The notes: generated by a model not told the origin, from the letters alone. A DNA stretch of 64,000 nucleotides from an uncultured Prevotellaceae bacterium (GCA_900316985.1 ONFE01000015.1:1-64000), one strand, 5' to 3'. Positions 8,186 to 16,663 are shown, numbered from the stretch's first letter. Made by a program: numbers and translations.

Positions 8186-8824
8186 TTAACGGTACAGATG
8201 CTCTTGTTCTATCACCATTGCTACGTCGGTAGGTACCAGGCCGCGCACACTTTTCCCCTCTTGAATCCGTTGCCTGATCTGGGTGCTACTGATTTTGATG
8301 AGGGGTGTTTTCACAATCCTGATTCTAGGAATGGGTGCTGGGTGTTGGGTGCTGGATGTTGGCGGATACTTGAAACTTGAAACCTGACTGCTTGCTGATG
8401 AGCCTTGGAGAATAAACTCGGAATTTTCTCTTGGATAGACCACAATGGGGTAGCGCTGAAGGATGTCTTCGTAGCGGAACCACTTGTCGAAGGCGGCCCA
8501 GTTGTCGCCACCTATCAATATCGTGAAATGGTTGTCGGGATAGGCTTTTTCCAGAGCCTGCAAAGTATTCCATGTATAGGAAGGTTTGGGCAGGTTGAAT
8601 TCAAAAGCACAGGCCTTCAGGTTCGGCTCGTCTTTCAGGGCGATTTGCACAAGTTGGAACCGTTTGTTGTCATCGAGCAGTTGTTGGTTTTGCTTGAAAG
8701 GATTCTGTGGCGACACCATAAACCACACCTCATCGAGGCCAGCTTCTTCGAGCAGAGCTTTGGCCAGACGGATATGGCCATTGTGAATGGGATTGAAAGA
8801 ACCACCGAAAAGCCCTATGTCCAT
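8186..8824 (-). CDS. nadD: Nicotinate-nucleotide adenylyltransferase
   Basis: NadD adenylates nicotinate mononucleotide in NAD synthesis. The N-terminal GLFGGSFNPIHNGH nucleotide-binding motif (residues 4-17) and the C-terminal ISSTQIRQRI motif are diagnostic. Length is 212 residues, somewhat longer than usual. The excess lies at about residues 141-166, a Ser/Pro/Gln-rich stretch (SSASSQVSSFKYPPTSSTQ) encoded by tandem TGGGTGTTGGGTGCTGG and GAAACTTGAAACCTG words. It sits between the conserved VVYPRE strand and the RIRIVKTP strand and is probably a loop insertion. The gene is followed upstream by gmk and yicC in the same direction. A similar word repeat fills the gap to gmk (8824-8855). Confidence 0.95.
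   Translation of the reverse strand: MDIGLFGGSFNPIHNGHIRLAKALLEEAGLDEVWFMVSPQNPFKQNQQLLDDNKRFQLVQIALKDEPNLKACAFEFNLPKPSYTWNTLQALEKAYPDNHFTILIGGDNWAAFDKWFRYEDILQRYPIVVYPRENSEFILQGSSASSQVSSFKYPPTSSTQHPAPIPRIRIVKTPLIKISSTQIRQRIQEGKSVRGLVPTDVAMVIEQEHLYR
8331..8390. repeat. Word repeats inside nadD
   Basis: Tandem GGGTGCTGGGTGTT-type words are followed by TTGAAACTTGAAACC words. The first type recurs at 8824-8855, 62908-62936 and, inverted, at 40189-40212. The second recurs at 3535-3580. Confidence 0.8.
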
Positions 8825-8850
8825 GGGTGTTGGGTGTTAGGTGATGGGTG

Positions 8851-9432
8851 TTAGTTGGCGGAATTCAGGAAATCCTCAACCAGTTTCAAGGCTTCGGCCT
8901 CGGCTGTGGCCAAATCATCGTTGACAACGATATGGTCGAACTTCGGGGCAAAGGTCAGTTCATATTCAGCTTTGGCCAAACGCTGCTCGATAACCTCTGG
9001 GGTATCTGTTCCGCGGCCTTCGAGCCGGCGGCGCAATTCAGCTATCGAAGGAGGCTGGATGAATATGCTCATGGCTCTCTTGCGATAGTGCTTCTTGATG
9101 TTTATACCCCCTTTCACGTCCACGTCGAAAACCACATTCAGCCCCTGGGCCGTCTTTTCGTCAACCTGTGATTTCAGGGTACCGTAAAAGCGGTTTTCGT
9201 AAACCTCTTCGTATTCCAGAAATTCATTCCTGGCGATTTTTTCACGGAATTCATCGGCGGTGATGAAGAAATACTCCACGCCGTTCTGCTCCGTGCCTCT
9301 GGGGGCACGGCTGGTACAAGAAACGCTGAACGTCAGTTTCAGTTCCGGATGCTCTTGCATCAACCAGTTTACAATCGTTGACTTGCCGCTGCCGCTAGGG
9401 GCTGAGACGATGAGTAGTTTGCCCTTTTTCAT
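8851..9432 (-). CDS. gmk: Guanylate kinase
   Basis: This cytoplasmic kinase converts GMP to GDP. The P-loop VSAPSGSGKST is at residues 9-19. The GMP-binding segment includes SCTSRAPRGTEQNGVEYFF, and the later VVFDVDVKGGINIKK matches the family. It has 193 residues, a normal length. The ATG at 9432 shares one base with the yicC stop (TAATG), so the genes are coupled. nadD follows 26 bases downstream of its stop, separated by a TGGGTGTT word repeat. Confidence 0.96.
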   Translation of the reverse strand: MKKGKLLIVSAPSGSGKSTIVNWLMQEHPELKLTFSVSCTSRAPRGTEQNGVEYFFITADEFREKIARNEFLEYEEVYENRFYGTLKSQVDEKTAQGLNVVFDVDVKGGINIKKHYRKRAMSIFIQPPSIAELRRRLEGRGTDTPEVIEQRLAKAEYELTFAPKFDHIVVNDDLATAEAEALKLVEDFLNSAN

Positions 9433-10307
9433 TATAATGCGTTTAATACTTGTTCCTTGATTTGTTCCAGTTCGTCTTTCATCTTCACCACGATGTTCTG
9501 CATCTCGGCGTTGTTGCTCTTCGAACCGGTGGTGTTGATTTCACGTCCCATTTCCTGGGCGATGAAGCCGAGTTTTTTGCCTTGTCCGGCTTCCTCTTCC
9601 ATCGTCTCGCGGAAATATTTCAGATGGTTGCTGAGACGCTGCTTTTCCTCACTGATGTCGAGTTTCTCAATATAATAAATGAGTTCCTGTTCCAGGCGGT
9701 TCTTGTCGTATTCTACTTCGGGAATGCTCTTCAATCCATCAATGATACGGTTGCGAATTTTTTCCACGCGGCTTTGCTCGTAAGGCTCAATACTGGCAAG
9801 GAGTGCTCCGATGTTGTCAATCTTTTCCGTGAACTTCTTTTGCAAGGCAAGGCCTTCCTGAATGCGGAAGTCAACAATGGCCTTGAGCGCCTGTTCGATG
9901 GCTTGGCGGACTACGCCCCATTCCTCTTCGGTGAGCACTTCCACCTCAGTCTTAGTCAGTACATCAGGCATGCGCATCAGACTAAAGAACCAATCTTTAG
10001 GTTCGGGAATTCCAAATTCTGTCATCAGGTTCTGCATCTGTGCGTAGTAGTTGCCTACCAAAGCCTTATTGATAGGTGTGGCATCCACTCCTTCTTCCTT
10101 TTCGATCCAGATGCTGAAGTCCACCTTTCCGCGAATCAAGGCCTGAGCCACCATCTGGCGCATCTCCATTTCCTTCTCGCGGTAGAGTGGGGCGACACGG
10201 GCATTGAGGTCTAATGCCTTTGAATTAAGTGACTTGATTTCAACGTTAATCTTCTTGTCTTTGTAGGCTACCACGGCTTTGCCGTAGCCTGTCATTGATT
10301 GTATCAT
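9432..10307 (-). CDS. yicC: YicC-family endoribonuclease
   Basis: The protein starts MIQSMTGYGKAVV, the hallmark of the YicC family, so the ATG at 10307 is chosen rather than the upstream in-frame one. It has about 291 residues with the conserved C-terminal EMGREINTTGSKSNNAEMQ motif. E. coli YicC is an endoribonuclease involved in RNA turnover. The function here is by homology. It is the first gene of a yicC-gmk-nadD operon, divergent from tsaB. A TATTTTTG element lies about 27 bases before the ATG. Confidence 0.92.
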   Translation of the reverse strand: MIQSMTGYGKAVVAYKDKKINVEIKSLNSKALDLNARVAPLYREKEMEMRQMVAQALIRGKVDFSIWIEKEEGVDATPINKALVGNYYAQMQNLMTEFGIPEPKDWFFSLMRMPDVLTKTEVEVLTEEEWGVVRQAIEQALKAIVDFRIQEGLALQKKFTEKIDNIGALLASIEPYEQSRVEKIRNRIIDGLKSIPEVEYDKNRLEQELIYYIEKLDISEEKQRLSNHLKYFRETMEEEAGQGKKLGFIAQEMGREINTTGSKSNNAEMQNIVVKMKDELEQIKEQVLNAL

Positions 10308-10333
10308 ACTATTGAAATGCGTTAAATTTTCTG

Positions 10334-10341
10334 CAAAAATA
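10334..10341 (-). promoter_or_regulatory. -7 element for yicC-gmk-nadD
   Basis: TATTTTTG on the minus strand matches TAnnTTTG. The -33 element is not clear. Confidence 0.5.
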
Positions 10342-10363
10342 CGCATTTTCCATCAAAAAGTAG

Positions 10364-10371
10364 TAAATTTG
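10364..10371 (+). promoter_or_regulatory. -7 element for tsaB operon
   Basis: TAAATTTG matches the Bacteroidetes -7 consensus and lies 27 bases before the tsaB ATG, back to back with the yicC promoter. Confidence 0.5.
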
Positions 10372-10398
10372 CAGAATTATTTTGAATATAAAGAATAT

Positions 10399-11091
10399 AT
10401 GTCTTGTATTTTAAGCATTGAAACGAGTACCGACGTGTGTAGTGTTGCCGTCTCAGAAGATTCGCAGACGATCTTTAGCCAGGAGGATCATTCCGGCCCT
10501 AATCACTCGGTGACGCTTGGTGTCTTTGTGGACGAAGCACTCTCGTTTATAGATAGTCATGCCATCCCGCTCGATGCTGTTGCCGTCAGCTGCGGACCAG
10601 GTTCCTATACTGGCCTGCGTATCGGTGTTTCGATGGCTAAGGGTATCTGCTACGGACTGAACATCCCATTGCTCAGTGTGCCTACTTTGGAATTGTTGGC
10701 CGTTCCTGTGCTTTTGCGTGAGATGGTAAAGGAAGAAGATGCCCTGATTTGTCCAATGCTTGATGCCCGTCGGATGGAAGTCTATGCAGGCATCTATACC
10801 CGTGGGCTGAAAAGGGTGCGTCCTGTGCAGGCTGACATTGTGGACAATGAAACGTACCGAGACTATCTGGATGAGCATCCGGTCTATTTCTTTGGAAACG
10901 GTGCTGCCAAGTGTAAGGAGACCATCAGCCATCCCAATGCCCGCTTTATCGATGGTATTGAACCGCTGGCAAAATATATGCAGCCGTTGGCCGAACGTCG
11001 ATATGTTGAGCAGAAGTATGAGGACACTGCCTATTTCGTACCTTTCTATCTGAAGGACTTCGTAGCTAAAATGCCTAAGAAACTGCTGTGA
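10399..11091 (+). CDS. tsaB: tRNA threonylcarbamoyladenosine biosynthesis protein TsaB
   Basis: TsaB is the partner of TsaD in the t6A tRNA-modifying complex. The protein starts MSCILSIETSTDVCSVAVS, the family's typical N-terminus. It contains VSCGPGSYTGLRIGVSMAKG near residue 65, the most conserved TsaB/TsaD stretch. The ATG at 10399 is selected because the upstream in-frame extension crosses the promoter. It has about 230 residues, as usual. It is the first gene of a long plus-strand run leading to rseP. Confidence 0.95.
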   Translation: MSCILSIETSTDVCSVAVSEDSQTIFSQEDHSGPNHSVTLGVFVDEALSFIDSHAIPLDAVAVSCGPGSYTGLRIGVSMAKGICYGLNIPLLSVPTLELLAVPVLLREMVKEEDALICPMLDARRMEVYAGIYTRGLKRVRPVQADIVDNETYRDYLDEHPVYFFGNGAAKCKETISHPNARFIDGIEPLAKYMQPLAERRYVEQKYEDTAYFVPFYLKDFVAKMPKKLL

Positions 11092-11129
11092 AGTCGGGAT
11101 TTTTGTAATTGAAATTAGTTTTAAGGAAT

Positions 11130-11732
11130 ATGAATATAGAAGGATTAGACTACAACACCCAGCGGGAGCAGTTGATACTGCCCGAATATGGAAGGGAAGT
11201 GCAGAAGATGGTTGACTATGCCATAAGCCTTCCTGACAGAGAGGAGCGCCAAAGATGTGCTGAGTCCATTATTGTCATTATGGACCGTATGTTCCCACAG
11301 AACCGCGAGAATCCTGACTATAAGCAGAAACTCTGGGACCATCTGGCTATCATGAGCAATTTCCAACTCGATATCGATTGGCCCTATGATATTTCCGGGG
11401 CTGCCAAGATAGCCACCAAGCCTGAACCTCTCGAGTATCCGATGGCACAGATTCCTGTACGCCATTACGGCAAGATGCTGTTTGAGGTCTTTGAGCAATT
11501 GAAGACAATGCCTGCAGGCGAAGAACGAGACGAACTGGTGCGCCAGACGGCAAACCAAATGAAACGTAATCTCTATCAGTGGAGTCATGGTTCGGCTGAC
11601 GATGAGAAGATAGCCAGTGACTTGGCCCGTTTTACTGACGGCCATATTCAACTGGATCTTGACACCTTTACATTTGAGAAGTTGGATTTCAGCCAGATGC
11701 AACAGCAAGTTGGCAAAAAGAAGCGTCGCTAA
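11130..11732 (+). CDS. DUF4290 family protein
   Basis: This protein of about 200 residues begins MNIEGLDYNTQREQLILPEYG, the signature of DUF4290, a family seen in Bacteroidetes and usually placed next to murA as here. The ATG at 11130 follows a TTAAGGA sequence, and an upstream in-frame start at 11109 is less likely. The stop overlaps the murA ATG (TAATG). The C-terminus is basic (GKKKRR). No enzymatic motif is visible, and the function is unknown. Confidence 0.9.
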   Translation: MNIEGLDYNTQREQLILPEYGREVQKMVDYAISLPDREERQRCAESIIVIMDRMFPQNRENPDYKQKLWDHLAIMSNFQLDIDWPYDISGAAKIATKPEPLEYPMAQIPVRHYGKMLFEVFEQLKTMPAGEERDELVRQTANQMKRNLYQWSHGSADDEKIASDLARFTDGHIQLDLDTFTFEKLDFSQMQQQVGKKKRR

Positions 11733-13042
11733 TGCAGTCATTTATCATCGAAGGCGGTCATCCGCTGAGTGGTACCATTACTCCACAAGGTGCTAAGAAC
11801 GAGGCATTGCAGGTTATCTGTGCCACCTTGCTGAGCAGTGACCCTGTCATTATCCGCAACATACCTGACATCCTGGATGTGAACAATCTCATTCAGTTGC
11901 TGCAGGACATCAAAGTGAAGGTGACGCGAATCTCCCGAAATGATTATCAGTTTCAGGCCGACAGCGTAGACCTTGCCTATCTTGAAAGTGATGAGTTCGT
12001 GCGTAAATGTGCGGCTCTTCGTGGCTCGGTACTGATGATCGGCCCGTTGCTCTCGCGTTTTGGCAAGGCTGTAGTGGCAGAGCCCGGTGGGGATAAGATC
12101 GGACGTCGTCGTTTGGATACCCATTTTCTGGGCTTCAAGTATCTTGGTGCTAAGTTTGATTTTAAGGAACAGCGCAATGTCTATGAGATAAAGGCTTCTT
12201 GTCTAAAAGGGAGTTATATGCTGCTTGATGAGGCGTCAGTGACTGGTACTGCTAATATTATCATGGCGGCCGTTCTTGCCAAAGGTTCCACCACGATTTA
12301 CAATGCAGCCTGTGAACCTTACATCCAGCAACTCTGCCATCTTCTCAACAAGATGGGTGCCCAGATTTCTGGTATAGGTTCCAACCTGCTTACCATTGTG
12401 GGTGTGGATGGACTTCATGGTGCTGAGCATCGTGTCCTACCCGATATGATTGAGGTTGGCTCTTTTATCGGTATGGCAGCCATGGTGGGCAATGGTATAA
12501 GGATTAAGGATGTTTCGCTGAAGAATCTAGGTATCATTCCCGATGCTTTCCGACGTTTGGGTGTGAAAATAAAGGTTGAAGGTGATGACCTTGTCATTCC
12601 CCGTCAGTTGCATTATAGTATTGATTCGTTTATTGACGGTAGCATTATGACATTGGCTGATGCTCCTTGGCCAGGACTGACACCCGACCTTCTTTCCGTG
12701 TTGTTGGTGGTTGCCACACAGGCTCGCGGTTCGGTGCTTTTCCATCAGAAGATGTTTGAAAGCCGTCTGTTCTTCGTGGACAAACTCATTGATATGGGGG
12801 CTCAGATTATCTTATGCGATCCTCATCGTGCCGTAGTGGTGGGGCATGACCATAAATTGGTTTTACGTGCCGGCCGTATGACCAGTCCTGATATTCGTGC
12901 TGGTATTGCCTTGCTCATTGCAGCTCTGAGTGCCAAAGGCACCAGTCGTATTGACAATATCGCCCAGATAGACCGAGGCTATGAAGATATAGAAGCCCGG
13001 CTGAATGCGTTGGGCGCTAAAATAACCAGAGTTGAATCGTGA
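11732..13042 (+). CDS. murA: UDP-N-acetylglucosamine 1-carboxyvinyltransferase (Asp-type)
   Basis: MurA carries out the first committed step of peptidoglycan synthesis, transferring enolpyruvate to UDP-GlcNAc in the cytoplasm. The N-terminal GAKNEALQVICATLL is typical. The active-site loop reads AEPGGDKIGRRRLDTHF, with Asp at residue 121 where E. coli MurA has the fosfomycin-alkylated Cys115. The DUF4290 gene overlaps by TAATG upstream and rimM by GTGA downstream. Length is 436 residues, normal for Bacteroidetes. The Asp variant is expected to be active and fosfomycin-insensitive, as known for mycobacterial and chlamydial MurA. Confidence 0.95.
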   Translation: MQSFIIEGGHPLSGTITPQGAKNEALQVICATLLSSDPVIIRNIPDILDVNNLIQLLQDIKVKVTRISRNDYQFQADSVDLAYLESDEFVRKCAALRGSVLMIGPLLSRFGKAVVAEPGGDKIGRRRLDTHFLGFKYLGAKFDFKEQRNVYEIKASCLKGSYMLLDEASVTGTANIIMAAVLAKGSTTIYNAACEPYIQQLCHLLNKMGAQISGIGSNLLTIVGVDGLHGAEHRVLPDMIEVGSFIGMAAMVGNGIRIKDVSLKNLGIIPDAFRRLGVKIKVEGDDLVIPRQLHYSIDSFIDGSIMTLADAPWPGLTPDLLSVLLVVATQARGSVLFHQKMFESRLFFVDKLIDMGAQIILCDPHRAVVVGHDHKLVLRAGRMTSPDIRAGIALLIAALSAKGTSRIDNIAQIDRGYEDIEARLNALGAKITRVES

Positions 13043-13566
13043 TCAGGAAAGACGACTGTTACAGAATCGGGTGTATAGGTAAACCGCATGGTGTGAAGGG
13101 CGAAATCACCTTCCACTTTTCCGATGATGTGTTCGACCGTGTGAATGCAGACTATATTGTGATAGAAGTCGAGGGTATTCTTGTGCCTTTCTTTATCGAG
13201 GAATACCGTTTCCGTTCAGACGAAACAGCCCTGATGAAACTGGATGGCATTGATACGCAGGAACAAGCCCGCGAACTGACCAACAGCGAGGTGTACTTTG
13301 AACGCAGTCTTTCCGATGAGGATGAAGAGCCCACGATGGCCGCCATTGTAGGCTATCGACTTTTTGTTGATGAGGATGGGACGGAAATCGGTGAGATTAT
13401 CGGCATTGATGACACCACGGCCAATACCCTGTTCGAGGTAAAACGTGCCGATGCTCGCGGGAAGAATCCTGTGCTCATTCCTGTAGCCGAAGAGTTTATA
13501 AAAGGTATTGACAACGATAAAAGAGAAATTAGGGTGGCATTGCCCGAAGGATTATTGGAATTATGA
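13039..13566 (+). CDS. rimM: Ribosome maturation factor RimM
   Basis: RimM binds S19 and helps mature the 30S subunit. The protein opens MIRKDDCYRIGCIGKPHGVKG, with the conserved GkpHGvkGe motif, followed by a C-terminal PRC-barrel-like part (GYRLFVDEDGTEIGEI). It starts with GTG overlapping the murA stop (GTGA), and its own stop overlaps the dxr ATG (ATGA), so three genes are chained translationally. It has 175 residues, a normal length. Confidence 0.93.
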   Translation: MIRKDDCYRIGCIGKPHGVKGEITFHFSDDVFDRVNADYIVIEVEGILVPFFIEEYRFRSDETALMKLDGIDTQEQARELTNSEVYFERSLSDEDEEPTMAAIVGYRLFVDEDGTEIGEIIGIDDTTANTLFEVKRADARGKNPVLIPVAEEFIKGIDNDKREIRVALPEGLLEL

Positions 13567-14717
13567 AACAACAAATATGCATTTTAGGTTCTACGGGTAG
13601 TATTGGCACTCAGGCGCTCGATGTAATCAAGGAACATGGTGATCGCTATGAGGTCTATGCACTAACAGCCAATAGCCGTTGGGAATTGCTAGCCAAGCAG
13701 GCTCGGGAGTTCCATCCTGCTGCTGTGGTCATCGCAAACGATGCTTACTATGAGCCTTTGAAGGAAGCACTGGCCGATACGGATGTAAAGGTCTATGCCG
13801 GCAAGCGTGCCTTGGACGAGATAGTGGAGGCTGAACCCATCCAGATGGTACTCACTGCTATGGTAGGTTTTGCTGGTCTTTCGCCGACCATTCATGCCAT
13901 CAAAGCCCATAAGAAAATTTGTCTTGCCAACAAGGAGACACTGGTTGTGGCCGGTGAACTGATATGTCAGTTGGCCAATGAATACCATATACCTATCCTG
14001 CCTGTGGATAGTGAGCATTCTGCCATCTTCCAGAGTATCGTTGGGGAAGGAGATAATGAGATAGAAAAGATTCTGCTCACGGCGTCGGGTGGTCCCTTCC
14101 GCCTGAAATCGATGGAGGAGATAGCCCATGTCACCAAGGCAGACGCACTGAAACATCCCACTTGGGATATGGGTGCTAAAATTACCATCGATTCAGCATC
14201 GATGATGAACAAGGGCTTTGAGGTGATTGAGGCAAAGTGGCTTTTTGGCGTTCCTGCTGAGAAAATCCAGGTACTCGTCCATCCGCAGAGCATCGTTCAT
14301 AGTGCGGTGCAGTTCATGGATGGTTCCGTGAAGGCTCAGTTGGGCGTTCCAGATATGCGGCTACCTATTCAGTATGCCTTTTCCTATCCCGAACGTCTGC
14401 CATTGACAGGCGAACGTCTGGATCTTTTCAAGCATCCGTTGGAGTTCTTTGAACCTGATTTGGAGAAGTTCCGATGCTTGGCATTGGCTTTCGAGGCTAT
14501 CAAGCAGGGTGGCAATATGCCTTGTATCGTAAATGCAGCCAATGAGATTGTAAACCGGGCATTCCTGGAAGACCGTTGCGGTTTCCTTCAGATGGGTGAT
14601 GTTATTGAAAAGACGATGCAGAAGGCCACCTTCAATGCACATCCCGACTATGATGTCTATGTGCAGACTGATGCCGAGGCCCGTTGCATTGCCGATGCTA
14701 TTCTAAAAGGCGAATAG
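13563..14717 (+). CDS. dxr: 1-deoxy-D-xylulose 5-phosphate reductoisomerase
   Basis: Dxr is the second enzyme of the MEP isoprenoid pathway and is NADPH-dependent. The Rossmann motif ICILGSTGSIGTQAL is at residues 5-19. The metal/substrate region LPVDSEHSAIFQ and the flexible-loop segment HPTWDMGAKITIDSASMMNKG are intact. Its 384 residues match the family. Its start overlaps rimM, and rseP follows 53 bases later across an AT-rich word repeat (TGTAAATTGTAAATT type). Together with ispF and ispD in this window it shows that the organism uses the MEP route. Confidence 0.96.
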   Translation: MKQQICILGSTGSIGTQALDVIKEHGDRYEVYALTANSRWELLAKQAREFHPAAVVIANDAYYEPLKEALADTDVKVYAGKRALDEIVEAEPIQMVLTAMVGFAGLSPTIHAIKAHKKICLANKETLVVAGELICQLANEYHIPILPVDSEHSAIFQSIVGEGDNEIEKILLTASGGPFRLKSMEEIAHVTKADALKHPTWDMGAKITIDSASMMNKGFEVIEAKWLFGVPAEKIQVLVHPQSIVHSAVQFMDGSVKAQLGVPDMRLPIQYAFSYPERLPLTGERLDLFKHPLEFFEPDLEKFRCLALAFEAIKQGGNMPCIVNAANEIVNRAFLEDRCGFLQMGDVIEKTMQKATFNAHPDYDVYVQTDAEARCIADAILKGE

Positions 14718-14770
14718 CCCACATTGAAATAATATGTAAATTGTAAATTCGTAAATAGTAAATTAATCTA

Positions 14771-16144
14771 ATGGAAGTTTTTCTAATAAGACTCTTACAG
14801 TTCATTTTGGCTATCTCCCTTTTGGTTTTGCTTCACGAAGGGGGCCACTTCTTCTTTTCCAAACTCTTTGGTGTGCGTGTGGATAAATTCTACATTTTCT
14901 TCGACGTAGGTGTCGGTAAATGGGATGGTTCGCTATTTAAGTTTAAGCCGAAGAACAGCGATACCCAGTATGGTGCCGGATGGTTACCTTTGGGCGGTTA
15001 TTGTAAGATAGCCGGTATGATTGACGAAAGTTTTGATACGGAACAGATGAAACAGCCTGCGCAGCCATGGGAGTTCCGCACTAAACCTGCATGGCAGCGC
15101 CTGCTTATTATGATAGGTGGTGTGCTTGTCAATTTCCTGCTGGCCCTCTTTATCTATAGTATGGTAATGTTCTCCTGGGGAGACAGTTATTTCACCACGC
15201 AGGATATGACGATGGGATTCAAATTCAATGAAGATGCCAAAGCCCTTGGTTTCCAGGATCACGATATCCTTGTGGGATATGATGGCAAGACGTTTGAACG
15301 CTATGATGTGGACGTCTATCGCCATATAGCCGATGCAAAGACTGTACAGGTGAAACGAAACGGGAAGAATCTGACCATCAGAATGCCTGAAGACATGAGT
15401 CTCCTCAATATGCTCAAGGCAGAACCGGCCTTCTGTCGTCCGTTTATCCCTGCTGAACTCGATACGGTGATGCCGGACTCTCCAGCTGCCAAAGCGGGTA
15501 TGCTGAAAGGAGACAAAATTGTTTCCATCAACGGAAAGCCTGTTGATAGCTGGAACGAGTTCACTTATCAGGTAGGTATTCTCAGCGATATGCTTGCCAA
15601 TGCCAAGACGGCCAAAGACAGTCTGAAGATTCGTACGGCAACGGTTGTCACAAATCGTGACACCGTAAATCTTGTTCTTACAGAAGATTTGAAACTCGGT
15701 GTCGGGCAGACCAGCATCGCAACCTACTATAAACCCAAGGAAGTGAAATATGGATTCTTCGAGAGCTTCCCAGCCGGTATCAAGTTTGGTCTCAATGTGT
15801 TGCGTGGCTATGTGAGTGACCTGAAGTATGTGGCTTCGGCTGATGGCGCCAAGTCGTTGGGAGGTTTCGGTGCAATAGGCTCTCTTTTCCCGCCTGTCTG
15901 GGACTGGCATCAGTTCTGGATGATGACCGCCTTCCTCAGCATCATTCTCGCTTTTATGAACATCCTGCCTATCCCTGCCCTTGATGGAGGTCACGTATTG
16001 TTCCTTCTATACGAGATAATTACAGGCCGTAAGCCTTCCGAGAAGTTCCTCATTCGGGCAGAATATGTTGGTTTTGGCCTTCTGATTTTGCTGATGGTGG
16101 TAGCTAATCTCAATGACATCCTTAGGTGGCTGGGCTATATGTAA
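14771..16144 (+). CDS. rseP: RIP (site-2) metalloprotease RseP
   Basis: This is an inner-membrane zinc protease. The HEGGH motif is at residues 22-26 in the first membrane segment, and the C-terminal metal ligand segment is MNILPIPALDGGH. A PDZ domain covers roughly residues 220-290 (LDTVMPDSPAAKAGMLKGDK). Site-2 proteases cut membrane-bound anti-sigma factors after a first cleavage. An ECF sigma/anti-sigma pair occurs at 51.5-52.4 kb, though a link is only inferred. The gene ends the tsaB-rseP run, and a bidirectional hairpin terminator follows at 16172. Confidence 0.95.
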   Translation: MEVFLIRLLQFILAISLLVLLHEGGHFFFSKLFGVRVDKFYIFFDVGVGKWDGSLFKFKPKNSDTQYGAGWLPLGGYCKIAGMIDESFDTEQMKQPAQPWEFRTKPAWQRLLIMIGGVLVNFLLALFIYSMVMFSWGDSYFTTQDMTMGFKFNEDAKALGFQDHDILVGYDGKTFERYDVDVYRHIADAKTVQVKRNGKNLTIRMPEDMSLLNMLKAEPAFCRPFIPAELDTVMPDSPAAKAGMLKGDKIVSINGKPVDSWNEFTYQVGILSDMLANAKTAKDSLKIRTATVVTNRDTVNLVLTEDLKLGVGQTSIATYYKPKEVKYGFFESFPAGIKFGLNVLRGYVSDLKYVASADGAKSLGGFGAIGSLFPPVWDWHQFWMMTAFLSIILAFMNILPIPALDGGHVLFLLYEIITGRKPSEKFLIRAEYVGFGLLILLMVVANLNDILRWLGYM

Positions 16145-16171
16145 GACCTAAACCTTATTATATATAAACAA

Positions 16172-16203
16172 ACATCCACCCCTGTGATAGAGGTGGATGT
16201 TTT
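16172..16203. terminator. Bidirectional terminator after rseP
   Basis: The stem ACATCCACC/GGTGGATGT (16172-16180 with 16192-16200) is followed by TTTT on the plus strand and TTGTTT on the minus strand. It can serve both rseP and the small gene at 16228-16341. Confidence 0.8.
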
Positions 16204-16227
16204 GATAAAAGGTGAACAAAGAATTCT

Positions 16228-16341
16228 TTAGCTGTACCAAATGACAGAATTACTGGAAGAGTCATAGCGGGCATTCTCATCGTTGTAGATGTTGTCCAGT
16301 TCGTATTCTTCCTGATGGTGCATTTTTGGTTTGGGTTTCAT
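16228..16341 (-). CDS. Unrecognised 37-residue small protein
   Basis: This is a short open frame on the minus strand, starting MKPKPKMHHQEEYELDN and ending SNSVIWYS. The protein is hydrophilic, basic at the N-terminus, acidic in the middle and Tyr-rich, with no signal peptide or membrane span. It is supported by a complete transcription unit: a TACATTTG promoter element at 16395-16402, an unusually good Shine-Dalgarno sequence (AAGGAG, seven to eight bases before ATG), and a terminator hairpin beyond its stop. I do not recognise a family and propose no function. The main doubt is its length. A conserved homologue in related genomes would settle it. Confidence 0.55.
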   Translation of the reverse strand: MKPKPKMHHQEEYELDNIYNDENARYDSSSNSVIWYS

Positions 16342-16394
16342 AGTCTTATCTCCTTCATATTTAAAGTTATTAATCAATGGTTATTTCTACATTG

Positions 16395-16402
16395 CAAATG
16401 TA
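16395..16402 (-). promoter_or_regulatory. -7 element for the 37-residue gene
   Basis: TACATTTG on the minus strand lies about 54 bases before the small gene's ATG. No clear -33 element is visible. Confidence 0.5.
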
Positions 16403-16513
16403 GTAAAAAAATGAATAAGTTGTATCATCTTTGCTATTTTTTTAGTGATTTTATACATGATTGTCGCTCAGTAACGTATTTTTCTACAACTTTTTGATGT
16501 TTTTCGAATAAAA

Positions 16514-16546
16514 TTTTGCCGTTTCATTTTTTTTGTATTACCTTTG
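16514..16546 (+). promoter_or_regulatory. Promoter for tRNA-Leu
   Basis: TTTTG at 16514-16518, 20 bases, then TACCTTTG at 16539-16546: a full Bacteroidetes promoter, 36 bases upstream of the tRNA. Confidence 0.75.
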
Positions 16547-16581
16547 CACCGCATTTTCCTACCAAGAATGCCTCTAATAAT

Positions 16582-16663
16582 GCCCAGATGGCGGAATTGG
16601 TAGACGCGTTGGTCTCAAACACCAATGCCGCAAGGCGTCCCGGTTCGACCCCGGGTCTGGGTA
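16582..16663 (+). tRNA. tRNA-Leu (anticodon CAA)
   Basis: The acceptor stem GCCCAGA (16582-16588) pairs with TCTGGGT (16656-16662), with A as the discriminator base. The D-arm contains GGTAGACGC. The anticodon stem TTGGT/ACCA encloses CTCAAAC, giving anticodon CAA. A long variable arm (TGCCGCAAGGCG) is typical of tRNA-Leu. The T-arm is CCCGGTTCGACCCCGGG. CCA is not encoded. It is followed at once by a hairpin terminator, so it appears to be a single-gene transcript. Confidence 0.95.

Noticed and set aside
16172-16203. Riboswitch in the rseP/tRNA gap
   Set aside because: Only a simple terminator hairpin and a small gene are seen. No known aptamer consensus was recognised.
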